NCBI GenBank assembly: GCA_910587765.1
Contig: CAJUNR010000058.1
Coordinates: forward strand, 1 to 13,968
DNA length: 13,968 nt
Source of the DNA: an uncultured Lachnospiraceae bacterium
GTDB lineage: Bacteria; Bacillota; Clostridia; Lachnospirales; Lachnospiraceae
Direction of reading: 5' to 3'
The position numbers were made by a program, and so were the translations under genes. Shown here piece by piece: positions 1-7,326 of this stretch. The stretch's first letter is position 1; every line of letters starts with the position of its first letter. The notes beneath the pieces are model-generated. The model saw only the letters and a program-made list of their open reading frames with translations. It ran no database searches and was not told the origin of the DNA.

Positions 1-120
1 CGCCCATAGCGTCCGATGGGGCGGTTCTCCTCCGGCAGCTTCAAGTCCGGGATATAGTAATCGCCTACCAGAATATAATCAATGCCGTTCTCTGTGATTC
101 TTTCTTTCAGTTTTTCCATT
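1..120 (-). CDS. tnpV: TnpV-like transposon protein, 5' part only
   Basis: Reading leftward from the ATG at 120, the frame stays open to the window edge, so only about the first 40 residues are present. It begins MEKLKERITENG and continues with the segments DYYIPDLKLPEE and RPIGRYG, which I recognise as the N-terminus of the TnpV family. TnpV proteins (about 110-125 residues) occur on Tn4451-like and conjugative elements of Clostridia, and their molecular role is not settled. The start is preceded by a GGAGGGA ribosome binding site inside the end of the upstream HTH gene, and the two reading frames overlap by 42 bp, so they are probably translated together. The family call is from memory of the family sequence. 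It marks the edge of a mobile element that extends beyond the left side of the window. Confidence 0.8.
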
Positions 121-351
121 GTCGTTCCCTCCTGTGGTGGAAGGCTCGTCACTGGCCAGCTCAATCACGTCCATAATGCCACAATCCAGTGTTTCACAAA
201 TGCGGGCAAGTGTGTCCATGCTGATATGTTTCCCTTCTTTGCCCATGTTGGCTATCATATTTGTGGTCAGTCCAGCGGCAAGCCTTAAATCCTCTTTCCT
301 CATGTTTCGCTCTATCAGTGTGTGCCAGAGCGGTTTGTAGCTGATGTGCAT
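79..351 (-). CDS. XRE/Cro-type helix-turn-helix regulator
   Basis: A 90-residue protein made almost entirely of one Cro/C1-type DNA-binding domain. The fold is visible as WHTLIERNM (helix 1), KEDLRLAAGLTTNMIANM (the helix-turn-helix), then a recognition and closing segment ISMDTLARICETLDCGIMDVI. The tail after about residue 68 is polar and low in complexity. I start it at the ATG at 351 because an AGGGAG ribosome binding site lies 5 nt upstream. An in-frame upstream start at 390 would add 13 arginine-rich residues not typical of the family. It sits directly before tnpV with overlapping frames. This arrangement is common on clostridial conjugative or mobilisable elements, where such small regulators control element genes. 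The operator and target are not visible. Confidence 0.85.
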   Translation of the reverse strand: MHISYKPLWHTLIERNMRKEDLRLAAGLTTNMIANMGKEGKHISMDTLARICETLDCGIMDVIELASDEPSTTGGNDNGKTERKNHRERH

Positions 352-392
352 TTTTCTCCCTGCCTTTCTGCCCCGGATGGGCGTTTGCACCC

Positions 393-421
393 ATTATATC
401 AGGATTCTTGCTAACTCACAA
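393..421 (-). promoter_or_regulatory. sigma-A promoter of the XRE-tnpV unit
   Basis: On the minus strand the sequence reads TTGTGA, a 17-nt spacer, then TATAAT (plus-strand 416-421 and 393-398). This is a near-consensus housekeeping promoter about 40 nt upstream of the HTH gene's start. It would drive the leftward HTH-tnpV pair. It is inferred from sequence match only. Confidence 0.7.
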
Positions 422-480
422 ATATTTCTTGACGGTATCGCCGGTTCCGTCTGGATTGTGCTTTTCCTTTCCTCTTTTGA

Positions 481-1569
481 TTACCTCTAATTAGCCATGA
501 CCTGATTGAGGAAGGGAGGCTTGGCAGCATCCTTGCGGACCGGGCGGACCGGAGAAATCTGATGGCGGCGCTGGATACGCTGACAGGATTGGCTGTGTTA
601 TGCGCGGCAGTCTGTCTGTCGGAGAAAAATGCCGTAGCGGTGATCGGAGCGCTGCTTTTCGTTCCCTCTGTTCTCGGCGCGTTTGAGACGCCGACGGTGC
701 AGGCGTGTATCCCGCAGATGCTGTCGGGCGATTATGTGATCAGGGGAAACGCGGTTGTGAATCAGGTGGCGTCTGTTTCTTATCTGACCGCGCCTCTTCT
801 GGGCGGGATTCTCTATGCGGCGCTGGGGTTGAAGCCTGTGATGTACGCAAGCGTCGTATTTTTCTGGATTACAGCATTTTTTGAATGCTTTATCAAACTG
901 GAACGTTCGGCCGGGGTTTTCGAGGGAACGGTTCTGTCCATGGTAAAAGAGGACTTTTTCAGTAGCGTTCGCTTTCTGAGGGAGGAGCGGACCGGGATTG
1001 TAAAGCTGCTGTTTCTGGCGGCGTTTTCCCGTTTCTTTGTCATGGGGGCGGCGCTGGTAGGCCTTCCTTTTCTTGTGCGGACGGTTCTCGGGCTGGACGC
1101 GAAATATTACGGCGGGGCGGAGAGCGCGCTGGCGGTTGCGACTATTTTGGGGAGCGCTGCCGCGGGGTTTCTCACGGGGAAGCTGAAAGCGGGCGGCTTA
1201 TCGTATGTACTGGCGGCGATCGGCGCCTGCATCCTTCCCGCCGGGATCGTGTTTCTCTGCCCGTTCGGCGCGGTCGTCAGATATGCCGTGAGCGTTCTTG
1301 CCTTCTGCGGTATGCAGGCCGCGATCAGTATTTTTTCTGTTTTTGCGGTGTCCATGATTCAGCAGAATACGCCGGATCATCTGATCGGGAAGGTCATGGC
1401 CTATACGTCGGCGATCACCATGTGCGCCCAGCCGGCCGGACAGATCGTCTACGGTTTTCTGTTCGATGGATTTCGCGGGGCGGTTTCTCTGGTGCTGATT
1501 CCCACTGGAGCCGTGGTATGCCTGACGGGACTGCTCTCCGCAGGCTTTTTCAGAGGACTGGAAGAGTAA
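481..1569 (+). pseudogene. MFS exporter lacking its first two membrane helices
   Basis: The frame is open from just after a stop at 478-480 to 1569. It enters the major facilitator family at the cytoplasmic TM2-TM3 loop, read as GSILADRADRRNLM. This matches MFS motif A (G-x-L-A-D-R-x-x-R-R) of the EntS/MFS_3 drug and siderophore exporter type. From there hydrophobic helices run to the end (for example GALLFVPSVLGAF, SYLTAPLLGGILYAAL, GIVFLCPFGAVV), about ten in all. TM1 and TM2, some 60-70 residues, are missing. The codons just before motif A (DLIEEGR) are not hydrophobic, so homology seems to break near 515-525. Translation from the ATG at 562, which has a GGAG site 7 nt upstream, is possible but would give an incomplete carrier. 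The damage lies beside the tnpV/HTH element, so insertion or deletion at that edge is the likely cause. The substrate is unknown. Confidence 0.75.
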
Positions 1570-1592
1570 CACTCCGCTGTATAGGCTGTTTG

Positions 1593-1788
1593 GTTACTTT
1601 TTACACTCATGCCACCCGGACGCCCGACGCGGGCAGCTCATCCTTCCAGACCCCGCTTGCGCTTAATGAAGGGACGCAGCGGTACTAAGGCGCGAAAAAA
1701 CCGCGCCTAAGGACCGGCGCCCTTCAATGGGGCTTTCAGGATGAGCTGCCCGCATCAGGTTGAAACCGGCGTAGGTGTGAACAGTAAC
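1593..1788. repeat. 196-bp imperfect palindromic repeat element
   Basis: The whole stretch folds on itself. The outer arms read GTTACTTTTTACACTCA at the left, and the right end read in reverse is GTTACTGTTCACACCTA. A perfect 16-bp inverted repeat, GCGGGCAGCTCATCCT, lies at 1629-1644 with its complement at 1738-1753. An inner stem AGGCGCG (1688-1694) pairs with CGCGCCT (1702-1708) around a poly-A loop. A short direct repeat CGCTGTAT (1575-1582 and 1788-1795) flanks or touches both ends and might be a target duplication. No protein is encoded. It resembles the palindromic, MITE- or REP-like intergenic elements of Firmicutes. Either transcribed strand would form a long hairpin, so it could also end transcription of the broken MFS gene. 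Its family is unknown to me. Confidence 0.75.
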
Positions 1789-1803
1789 GCTGTATGCTTT
1801 GCA

Positions 1804-1824
1804 TTGTAATTATTGACATTACAA
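1804..1824. promoter_or_regulatory. Candidate operator, inverted repeat over the -35 box
   Basis: TTGTAAT (1804-1810) and ATTACAA (1818-1824) form a perfect 7-bp inverted repeat with a 7-bp spacer. It covers the -35 hexamer of the promoter of the Rrf2 gene. Rrf2 regulators commonly bind such AT-rich dyads and repress their own promoter. Autoregulation here is an inference from position and symmetry. Confidence 0.55.
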
Positions 1825-1841
1825 CTGAAAAGCGGTAAAAT
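1813..1841 (+). promoter_or_regulatory. sigma-A promoter of the Rrf2 regulator gene
   Basis: TTGACA (1813-1818), a 17-nt spacer and TAAAAT (1836-1841) make an almost ideal housekeeping promoter. It lies 24 nt upstream of the start codon at 1866 and just after the palindromic element. No closer terminator separates it from the gene. Confidence 0.8.
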
Positions 1842-1865
1842 ATCAGAAAAAAGAGGGGGATTTTG

Positions 1866-2300
1866 ATGCAGATATCCAGCAGGTTTACGATTGCCATACA
1901 TATTTTGACGTGTGTGGAGGTATTCGGAGAGGAATATAAGATCACCAGCGATTTTCTGGCTTCCAGTATCCGGGTGAATCCGGTCATTATCAGAAAGATT
2001 TTGTCTCAGCTCAGGAACGCAGGGCTGATTGAGGTCGCGAGGGGAACCGGCGGGACGAAGATCACCCGGCCGGCCGGTGAAATCACGCTCTATGACGTGT
2101 ATGAGGCGGTCGATCTTTTGGAGGAAGGGACGCTGTTTCATTTCCATGAGAATCCGAACCCCGTCTGTCCGGTGGGGAGAAACATCCATAAGGCGCTGGA
2201 TGAGAAGCTGGAGTGCATTCAGACGGCAATGGAAGATGAGATGAGGCGGTTTACGATTGCGGACGTAGTGGATCAGATCCGGCAGTGCGGGGATGTTTAA
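1866..2300 (+). CDS. Rrf2 family transcriptional regulator
   Basis: A 144-residue regulator of the Rrf2 family. The N-terminal winged helix is recognisable from MQISSRFTIAIHILTCV through ITSDFLASSIRVNPVIIRKILSQL and the wing GLIEVARGTGGTKITRP, followed by the typical ITLYDVYEAVD segment. The dimerisation helix and C-terminus follow. Rrf2 proteins include Fe-S and redox sensors (IscR, NsrR), but the three closely spaced cysteines of IscR are absent. Only scattered cysteines are present (HTC, NPVCPVG, LECIQ, QCGDV), so it looks closer to YwnA-like members, and cluster binding cannot be claimed. I start at the ATG at 1866: the GAGGGGG ribosome binding site is 6 nt away, whereas the TTG at 1863 is only 3 nt away. 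Its regulon is unknown. Neighbouring efflux genes are candidates. Confidence 0.88.
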   Translation: MQISSRFTIAIHILTCVEVFGEEYKITSDFLASSIRVNPVIIRKILSQLRNAGLIEVARGTGGTKITRPAGEITLYDVYEAVDLLEEGTLFHFHENPNPVCPVGRNIHKALDEKLECIQTAMEDEMRRFTIADVVDQIRQCGDV

Positions 2301-2412
2301 ACCATCTGCCCAATAATACGGCGGCAGGGTGTGAACGGGCAAAAACCGCAAGCTGCATGAAAAGCAGAATCCAGTTTCCTGTTATCATTCAGCGGGAGAG
2401 GAGGAATCTGCA

Positions 2413-3333
2413 ATGTCAGAAAATATCAGAAGCGTTACGGCGGCGATTGATTATATCGAGAATCACCTGGATGAAAAGCCCGATCTGGATACCGTCTCGA
2501 AAGCCGTGCATTACTCAAAATATCATCTGCACCGGATGTTTACGGAGACGGCGGGGCTGACTGTCCGGACCTACGCACAGCGCCGCCGGCTGACGGAAGC
2601 CGCGAAGCTGCTCGTCTTTTCCGACCGGCCAATCCTTGAGATTGCGCTGGCTGCCGGATATGAAAGCCAGCAGTCTTTTACGGACAGTTTCAGGGCGATG
2701 TATAAAAAGCCCCCGCACCGGTATCGCGAGGAGAAAACATTTTATCCGCTGCAGCTTAGATTCGTCTTGAACGAGACTCCTAAAGTTCCGGAAGGGGAAA
2801 ACGGCTGGCGGCGGAAGATTACCCGGGCGGCGGACGCGGATATCCCGGACTGGATGGAACTGGTCCGCCTTGTAATTGACGGTTTTCCGTGTCTGGATGA
2901 AAGGCAGCATTTGCGGCGGCTGCGGGAATCGATCCGGAACGGGCGTGCTTGGATGCTGAAGGACGCCGATACCACTGTCGGGATTATGGCGTTTCATGAA
3001 AGGACGGGGAGCCTGGATTTTCTGGGCGTGCATCCGCAGTACCGGAACAAAGGCATTGAAAAGGCGTTCTGCGAAAAGGCGCTGCAGGAACTGGTTCATT
3101 CCCGGGAGATCACGGTCACGACGTTCAGGGAGGGAGACAAGGCGGATACCGGATACCGGCAGACCGTCAAAAGCCTCGGCTTTGCCGAGGCGGAGTTGCT
3201 GGTTGAGTTCGGCTATCCGACACAGCGTTTTGTGCTGTCCAAAGCGCGCGGCCGTCGGGGTTCACAGAAGTCGGCCGGCGGCTCTCCGGGTCCGGTGCTT
3301 CAAAAAGAAGAAAAAGGGGAGGTTCTCGTATGA
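2413..3333 (+). CDS. AraC-type HTH fused to a GNAT acetyltransferase domain
   Basis: This is a 306-residue two-domain protein. Residues about 5-105 form an AraC/XylS DNA-binding unit with two helix-turn-helix motifs, DLDTVSKAVHYSKYHLHRMF and ILEIALAAGYESQQSFTDSF, ending in the usual KKPPHRYR. Residues about 135-280 resemble a GNAT N-acetyltransferase, with beta strand DFLGVHPQYRNKGIEKAF as the acetyl-CoA loop. The usual Q/RxxGxG/A is degenerate here (RNKGIE), so the domain may sense a ligand or acyl-CoA rather than catalyse. The C-terminal 30 residues are Gly/Ser/Lys-rich filler. A GAGAGGAGGA ribosome binding site precedes the start. The stop overlaps the start of the MATE gene (ATGA at 3330-3333), so it is probably coupled to, and may control, that efflux pump. 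Confidence 0.85.
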   Translation: MSENIRSVTAAIDYIENHLDEKPDLDTVSKAVHYSKYHLHRMFTETAGLTVRTYAQRRRLTEAAKLLVFSDRPILEIALAAGYESQQSFTDSFRAMYKKPPHRYREEKTFYPLQLRFVLNETPKVPEGENGWRRKITRAADADIPDWMELVRLVIDGFPCLDERQHLRRLRESIRNGRAWMLKDADTTVGIMAFHERTGSLDFLGVHPQYRNKGIEKAFCEKALQELVHSREITVTTFREGDKADTGYRQTVKSLGFAEAELLVEFGYPTQRFVLSKARGRRGSQKSAGGSPGPVLQKEEKGEVLV

Positions 3334-4682
3334 GCGGCAAAGCGTTGGCGGAAAATCCCCTGTCACAGGACTTTGACCTGAAATCCCTTCTGAAATTCGC
3401 ATTCCCGACGATTGTAATGATGCTGCTCATGGGGCTGTACACCATTGTCGACACGATTTTCGTGGCCCGGTTTGCGGGCACCGACGCGCTGTCGGCGCTC
3501 AATATCGTATGCCCGGTCATCAACCTGATCGTGGGTCTGGGAACGATGCTGGCCACAGGCGGCAGCGCGGTCATCGCCCGCAAAATGGGGGCGGGGGAGC
3601 ATACGAGGGCGTCGCAGGATTTTACCTTGATCATCACTGCCGGCGTTTTGCTGGGAGCGGTCATTGCGGCTGCTGGGACGGTATTTCTGGACCGGATTGT
3701 GCGGGGGCTTGGCGCGGGCAGAATTCTGTTTCCCTATTGCAGGTCGTATCTGTTTACGTTGCTTTTGTTTACGCCCGCGGGGATACTGCAGGTTCTGTTT
3801 CAGAATCTGTTTGTGACGGCGGGGCGTCCCGCCGCCGGCATGGCGCTGGGACTCGGTGCAGGGGCGGCGAATATCCTGTTTGACTATATTTTTATGGTCC
3901 CGTTTCGGATGGGGATTTCAGGAGCGGCGCTGGGAACAGGCATCGGTTATCTGCTGCCGACGGCGGCGGGGATTTTGTTTTTCGCGGCGGGGAACGGAAG
4001 CCTGCGCTTCCGGAAACCGGTTCCGGACCTCTCCGTTCTGGCGGAAAGCTGTGCGAACGGTTCTTCGGAAATGGTCGGTCAGGCCGCCTCCGCGGTGACG
4101 ACCTTCTTTTTCAACCGGATCATGATGCGGCTGCTCGGTGAGGACGGCGTGGCTGCGATTACGATTATCATCTACACGCAGTTTCTGATGACGGCCCTGT
4201 ACATCGGATTTTCCATGGGAGTGGCGCCGGTCATCAGCTACAACTATGGAAAACAGGACCGCGTGCGGCTGAAAAAGGTATTTTCCATCAGCATCCGGTT
4301 TATCCTTTTGCTCTCGGTTCTTCTCTTTTTGTCCGCCTGCGCATTCGCCTCTGTGCTGGTGGGCCTTTTTTCGGAGAAAGGAACGGCGGTTTATGAGATC
4401 GCAGCGCAGGGGTTTCGGATCTTTCCGTTCAGTTTTCTGTTCTGTGGGCTGAATATTTTTGCATCCGCCGCGTTTACGGCGCTGTCCGACGGGAAACGGT
4501 CGGCTTTATTGTCGTTTTTGCGGACATTCGGACTGCTCCTGGCGCTGCTGCTCATCCTGCCTGAATGGCTGGGCGTGACAGGGGTGTGGCTGGCAGTACC
4601 GGCTGCGGAACTGCTGACTGCGGCGGTGACGGTGAGCCTTCTCTGTTCTTATTGTAGAACCTGTTTTTTTATGGTACACTGA
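3330..4682 (+). CDS. MATE family multidrug efflux transporter
   Basis: A 450-residue inner-membrane protein of the usual length and pattern for MATE (MatE) exporters, which expel cationic drugs and metabolites using Na+ or H+ gradients. It opens with LLKFAFPTIVMMLLMGLYTIVDTIFVARFAGTDALSA split over TM1-TM2. The typical ATGGSAVIARKMGAGE loop follows TM3. In the second half, VGQAASAVTTFFFNRIMMRL and GFSMGVAPVISYNYGKQ mark the pseudo-symmetric repeat. About twelve hydrophobic helices are visible. The start has a GGGGAGG site 7 nt upstream, inside the end of the AraC-GNAT gene, and the two frames overlap by 4 bp. Its last codons contain a promoter for the next gene. The C-terminus (RTCFFMVH) is short of the usual basic tail. 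The substrate is unknown. Confidence 0.92.
   Translation: MSGKALAENPLSQDFDLKSLLKFAFPTIVMMLLMGLYTIVDTIFVARFAGTDALSALNIVCPVINLIVGLGTMLATGGSAVIARKMGAGEHTRASQDFTLIITAGVLLGAVIAAAGTVFLDRIVRGLGAGRILFPYCRSYLFTLLLFTPAGILQVLFQNLFVTAGRPAAGMALGLGAGAANILFDYIFMVPFRMGISGAALGTGIGYLLPTAAGILFFAAGNGSLRFRKPVPDLSVLAESCANGSSEMVGQAASAVTTFFFNRIMMRLLGEDGVAAITIIIYTQFLMTALYIGFSMGVAPVISYNYGKQDRVRLKKVFSISIRFILLLSVLLFLSACAFASVLVGLFSEKGTAVYEIAAQGFRIFPFSFLFCGLNIFASAAFTALSDGKRSALLSFLRTFGLLLALLLILPEWLGVTGVWLAVPAAELLTAAVTVSLLCSYCRTCFFMVH
4652..4680 (+). promoter_or_regulatory. Promoter inside the 3' end of the MATE gene
   Basis: TTGTAG (4652-4657), a 17-nt spacer and TACACT (4675-4680), preceded by TG one base upstream (TGGTACACT, an extended -10), lie 39 nt before the corrinoid activator start at 4719. 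It would let that gene and the DUF2284 gene be expressed apart from the efflux block. Inferred from sequence only. Confidence 0.5.
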
Positions 4683-4718
4683 CATCAAAAGAGCAATACA
4701 GAAGATGGAGGAATCCGT

Positions 4719-6443
4719 ATGTACCAGGTATATTTTGACAGAGAGAAAAGACAGATCGAAGTGCCGGAGGGCACTACGATTCTGGAGGCGGAACGGCTGG
4801 CCGGCCTTCTTCCGGACGCGCCCTGCGGCGGGGCGGGCACCTGCGGGAAATGTCAGGTGACGGTAAACAGGCAGACCGTAAAGGCCTGCCAGACGAAGAT
4901 TCAACAGGACCTTCATGTCGATACGTCCGGCTTTTCCTCCCTGGAAGAGGCCGTCGTGCTGACGGAAGGGTTTTCCAGACCGGTGGCTTTCCGGCCGGGA
5001 GTCTCTGTCCACTCCATCGCGCTGGAAAAGACGGTCCCCGGAGACCGGCGTTCGGATTGGGAACGGATGCTCGCGGCCCTGTCGGAAGCCGGAGCAGAAG
5101 ACGCCGGACAGTTCCTGCCGGACCCGGAACTGGCGTCTTCCCTCTATGAACGGATAAAAAAGGGCGGGAACTGCCATGTTGCGCATACGGACCGGGAGAT
5201 TCTGGATATTCAGGATCAAAAAAGAGACTACTGTCTGGCCGCCTTTGATCTCGGTACGACGACGCTGGCCGGGTTCCTTCTGGACGCGGCGGACGGGCGG
5301 GTGCTGGCGGTGGAGAGCCGGATGAATCCGCAGGCGCAGTACGGCGCCGATGTGATCATGCGTTCCGATTATGCGCTTGCCTGCGGGACCGAAGCGCTGA
5401 CCGGATGCATCCGCAGGGAACTGGACGACATGATCGGGAGCCTTGCCGGACGCGCCGGGAGAGAGCGGACGGATCTCCTGCAGGTATGCGTGGCGGGCAA
5501 CACCTGCATGCACCACTTGTTTTTGGGAATCTCGCCGGCGTCGCTGGTGCATGCGCCTTACACGCCTGCGCTCAGTCAGTCGCTGACGCTCCGGGCCGGG
5601 CAGTACGGGCTGAACATCCATCCCAGGGGGCAGCTTCTGGTACTGCCGAATATTGCCGGATATGTGGGAGCGGATACGAGCGCCTGTCTGCTGGCGGTCC
5701 GTCCGGACCGGAAAGAGGAGATCACGCTTCTTCTGGATATTGGGACCAACGGGGAGATGGTCCTCGGCAGCCGGGAACGTCTGCTCACCTGTTCCACGGC
5801 GGCCGGCCCCGCGCTGGAGGGCGCGAAGATCGAGTGCGGCATGCGGGGAACGGACGGAGCGGTGGACCATGTTTCCTTCAAAGACGGCCGCTGGCATTAT
5901 ACATCGATCGGAAATCAGCCGGCGGTCGGACTGTGCGGTTCCGGCCTTCTGGATCTGACGGCGCAGCTTCTGCAGAACGGTTTTCTGGATGAAAGCGGAA
6001 ATCTGCAGAGCGGTCAGGAAGATCCGAAACGATTTCTGCTGGTTCCGCCGGAGCTTGCCGGAAATGAAAAGGGGGTCTATCTCACGCAGAAAGACATCCG
6101 GGAAATCCAACTGGCGAAAGCGGCGATTGCCGCCGGCATCCGGATTCTGATGAAACGGCTTTCCATAACGGAAGAAGACATTGCCTGCCTGTACATTGCC
6201 GGGGCTTTCGGCAACTATATGGACCCGGTCAGCGCGGGAAGGATCGGACTGTTTCCGTCCTCGCTGGCGGAGCGGATCCGGCCCGTCGGAAACGCCGCGG
6301 GGGAAGGGGCCAAGATCGCCCTGCTCAACGCGGATGAGTGGAGGGCGGCGGACAGACTGGCGGCGTCGGTGGAATTTGTGGAACTGGCTGCTCTGCCGGA
6401 ATTTCAGGACTGCTTCGTGGACGAACTGGAATTTCCGCAGTAA
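4719..6443 (+). CDS. RACo-like corrinoid activation protein (2Fe-2S ferredoxin plus ASKHA ATPase)
   Basis: This 574-residue protein has the architecture of reductive activators of corrinoid proteins (RACo, RamA and the O-demethylase activating enzymes). These use ATP to push an electron onto inactive cob(II)alamin and restore the methyl-accepting Co(I) state. Residues 1-70 form a plant-type [2Fe-2S] ferredoxin with ligands C36, C42, C45 (PCGGAGTCGKC) and C57. A linker follows, then an actin-like ASKHA ATPase: phosphate loop DLGTTT at 177-182, second loop DIGTNGE at 340-346, then GPALEGAKIECGMRG, GLCGSGLLDL and IAGAFGNYMDP, the DUF4445/RACo C-terminal signature. Its start has GGAGG 7 nt upstream. 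It leads a two-gene unit with the DUF2284 gene. No corrinoid protein or methyltransferase is in the window, so the partner is unknown. The family is confident and the exact substrate is not. Confidence 0.87.
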   Translation: MYQVYFDREKRQIEVPEGTTILEAERLAGLLPDAPCGGAGTCGKCQVTVNRQTVKACQTKIQQDLHVDTSGFSSLEEAVVLTEGFSRPVAFRPGVSVHSIALEKTVPGDRRSDWERMLAALSEAGAEDAGQFLPDPELASSLYERIKKGGNCHVAHTDREILDIQDQKRDYCLAAFDLGTTTLAGFLLDAADGRVLAVESRMNPQAQYGADVIMRSDYALACGTEALTGCIRRELDDMIGSLAGRAGRERTDLLQVCVAGNTCMHHLFLGISPASLVHAPYTPALSQSLTLRAGQYGLNIHPRGQLLVLPNIAGYVGADTSACLLAVRPDRKEEITLLLDIGTNGEMVLGSRERLLTCSTAAGPALEGAKIECGMRGTDGAVDHVSFKDGRWHYTSIGNQPAVGLCGSGLLDLTAQLLQNGFLDESGNLQSGQEDPKRFLLVPPELAGNEKGVYLTQKDIREIQLAKAAIAAGIRILMKRLSITEEDIACLYIAGAFGNYMDPVSAGRIGLFPSSLAERIRPVGNAAGEGAKIALLNADEWRAADRLAASVEFVELAALPEFQDCFVDELEFPQ

Positions 6444-6455
6444 GGAGGCGTGAGA

Positions 6456-6995
6456 ATGACGGATTTGAAAGAAATAACGGCGATGGCGAAGGAAGCAGGG
6501 TTTTCTCAGGCGGCGTATCTGGACTGTCGCACGATTGAATTAAAACCGGAGGTGCGGCAGATGTGCGAAGCCAACGCCTGCCGTATGTATGGCAGGTGCT
6601 GGAGCTGTCCGCCGGGGTGCGGTTCTCTGGAAGAGTGCAGGGAGAGGATCGGACGGTATCAGTATGGGATTCTGGTGCAGACGACCGGACGGCTGGAGGA
6701 CGAGCTGGACGGCGAGACGATGATGGAGACGGAAGCGCTGCACAAGGAGCATTTTTATTCCTTTGAACGGCTGCTCAGACAGCGCTATCCGCACATGCTG
6801 GCCGTCGGGGCGGGATGCTGTACGAAATGCAAAACATGTACTTATCCGGATGCGCCCTGCCGTTTTCCGGAAGAAGCTTTTTCTTCCATGGAAGCCTATG
6901 GGATGCTCGTTACTCAGATTTGTCAGGCCAACGGGCTGGAATATTATTACGGTCCGTGCACGATTACCTATACCAGTTGTTATCTGCTGGGATGA
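6456..6995 (+). CDS. DUF2284 cysteine-rich metal-binding protein
   Basis: A 179-residue soluble protein with fifteen cysteines, matching the DUF2284 family of predicted metal-binding proteins. Two clusters stand out: C48-WS-C51-PPG-C55 with C37, C42 and C61 near it, and GCCTKCKTCTYPDAPCRFP at about residues 120-138 (C121, C122, C125, C128, C135). Three more cysteines follow near the end (C156, C168, C175). This content suggests Fe-S clusters or zinc, but no ligand set is proven. I start at the ATG at 6456 because AGGAGG lies 7 nt upstream. The GTG at 6450 is only 1 nt from that site. It follows the RACo-like gene after 12 nt and is surely cotranscribed, so a role in electron supply to or maturation of the corrinoid system is plausible but only inferred. 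Confidence 0.87.
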   Translation: MTDLKEITAMAKEAGFSQAAYLDCRTIELKPEVRQMCEANACRMYGRCWSCPPGCGSLEECRERIGRYQYGILVQTTGRLEDELDGETMMETEALHKEHFYSFERLLRQRYPHMLAVGAGCCTKCKTCTYPDAPCRFPEEAFSSMEAYGMLVTQICQANGLEYYYGPCTITYTSCYLLG

Positions 6996-7326
6996 ATGCG
7001 TGGCTTTCCCGTCCGGGAATCGCCGGTTCGCAGTTACTTTTCATGGGGTGGAGGAATAAGACATGATGCTCCTGCCGGGCGCCTGTTGTCAGCGCATCCG
7101 TCATCAGATTATCGATTTTGCAGGTGAAAGCCGGTACGGCATAATATAGGTTTTCCTTATTCGGCATTTCATCGGACCCGCTGGACCCTGCGGGATAAAA
7201 ATATGCCGGGGCTATTTTCACACTGCGCGATTTCCTGTATGGCGTGGTCTGTGTCTACAAACAGCAGACGGCGGCTCCGGGGGATGCGGAGTTCAGATTG
7301 TTGGTAATTTGGAAACAGGGAAAACA
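6996..7326. other. 331-bp gap with no recognisable gene
   Basis: No open frame here has both a convincing ribosome binding site and family-like sequence. A minus-strand frame (6964-7221, GTG start) and a short plus-strand frame ending near 7329 (about 45 codons, containing DFLYGVVCVYKQQ) look codon-like but match no family I know and could be relics. A small stem CCCGC/GCGGG near 7176-7194 is not followed by a T run, so it is not a clear terminator. With the broken genes that follow, this reads as decayed sequence. Confidence 0.5.

Noticed and set aside
1863..1865. TTG start for the Rrf2 gene
   Set aside because: It is only 3 nt from the ribosome binding site. The adjacent ATG at 1866 has better spacing.
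4506..6110. Long minus-strand open frame of 534 codons
   Set aside because: It lies opposite the MATE and RACo-like genes, is rich in Arg, Pro and Gln as high-GC shadows are, and matches no family. The plus-strand genes are clear.
7076..7092. GGGCGCCTGTTGTCAGC as a further copy of the right-edge repeat
   Set aside because: It matches only part of the block with a 2-base insertion and lacks the neighbouring hairpin, so chance is a sufficient explanation.
6964..7221. Minus-strand frame of 85 codons in the gap after DUF2284
   Set aside because: Parts look codon-like, but the start is GTG without a good site, no family is recognised and it overlaps the DUF2284 end. Not called as a gene.
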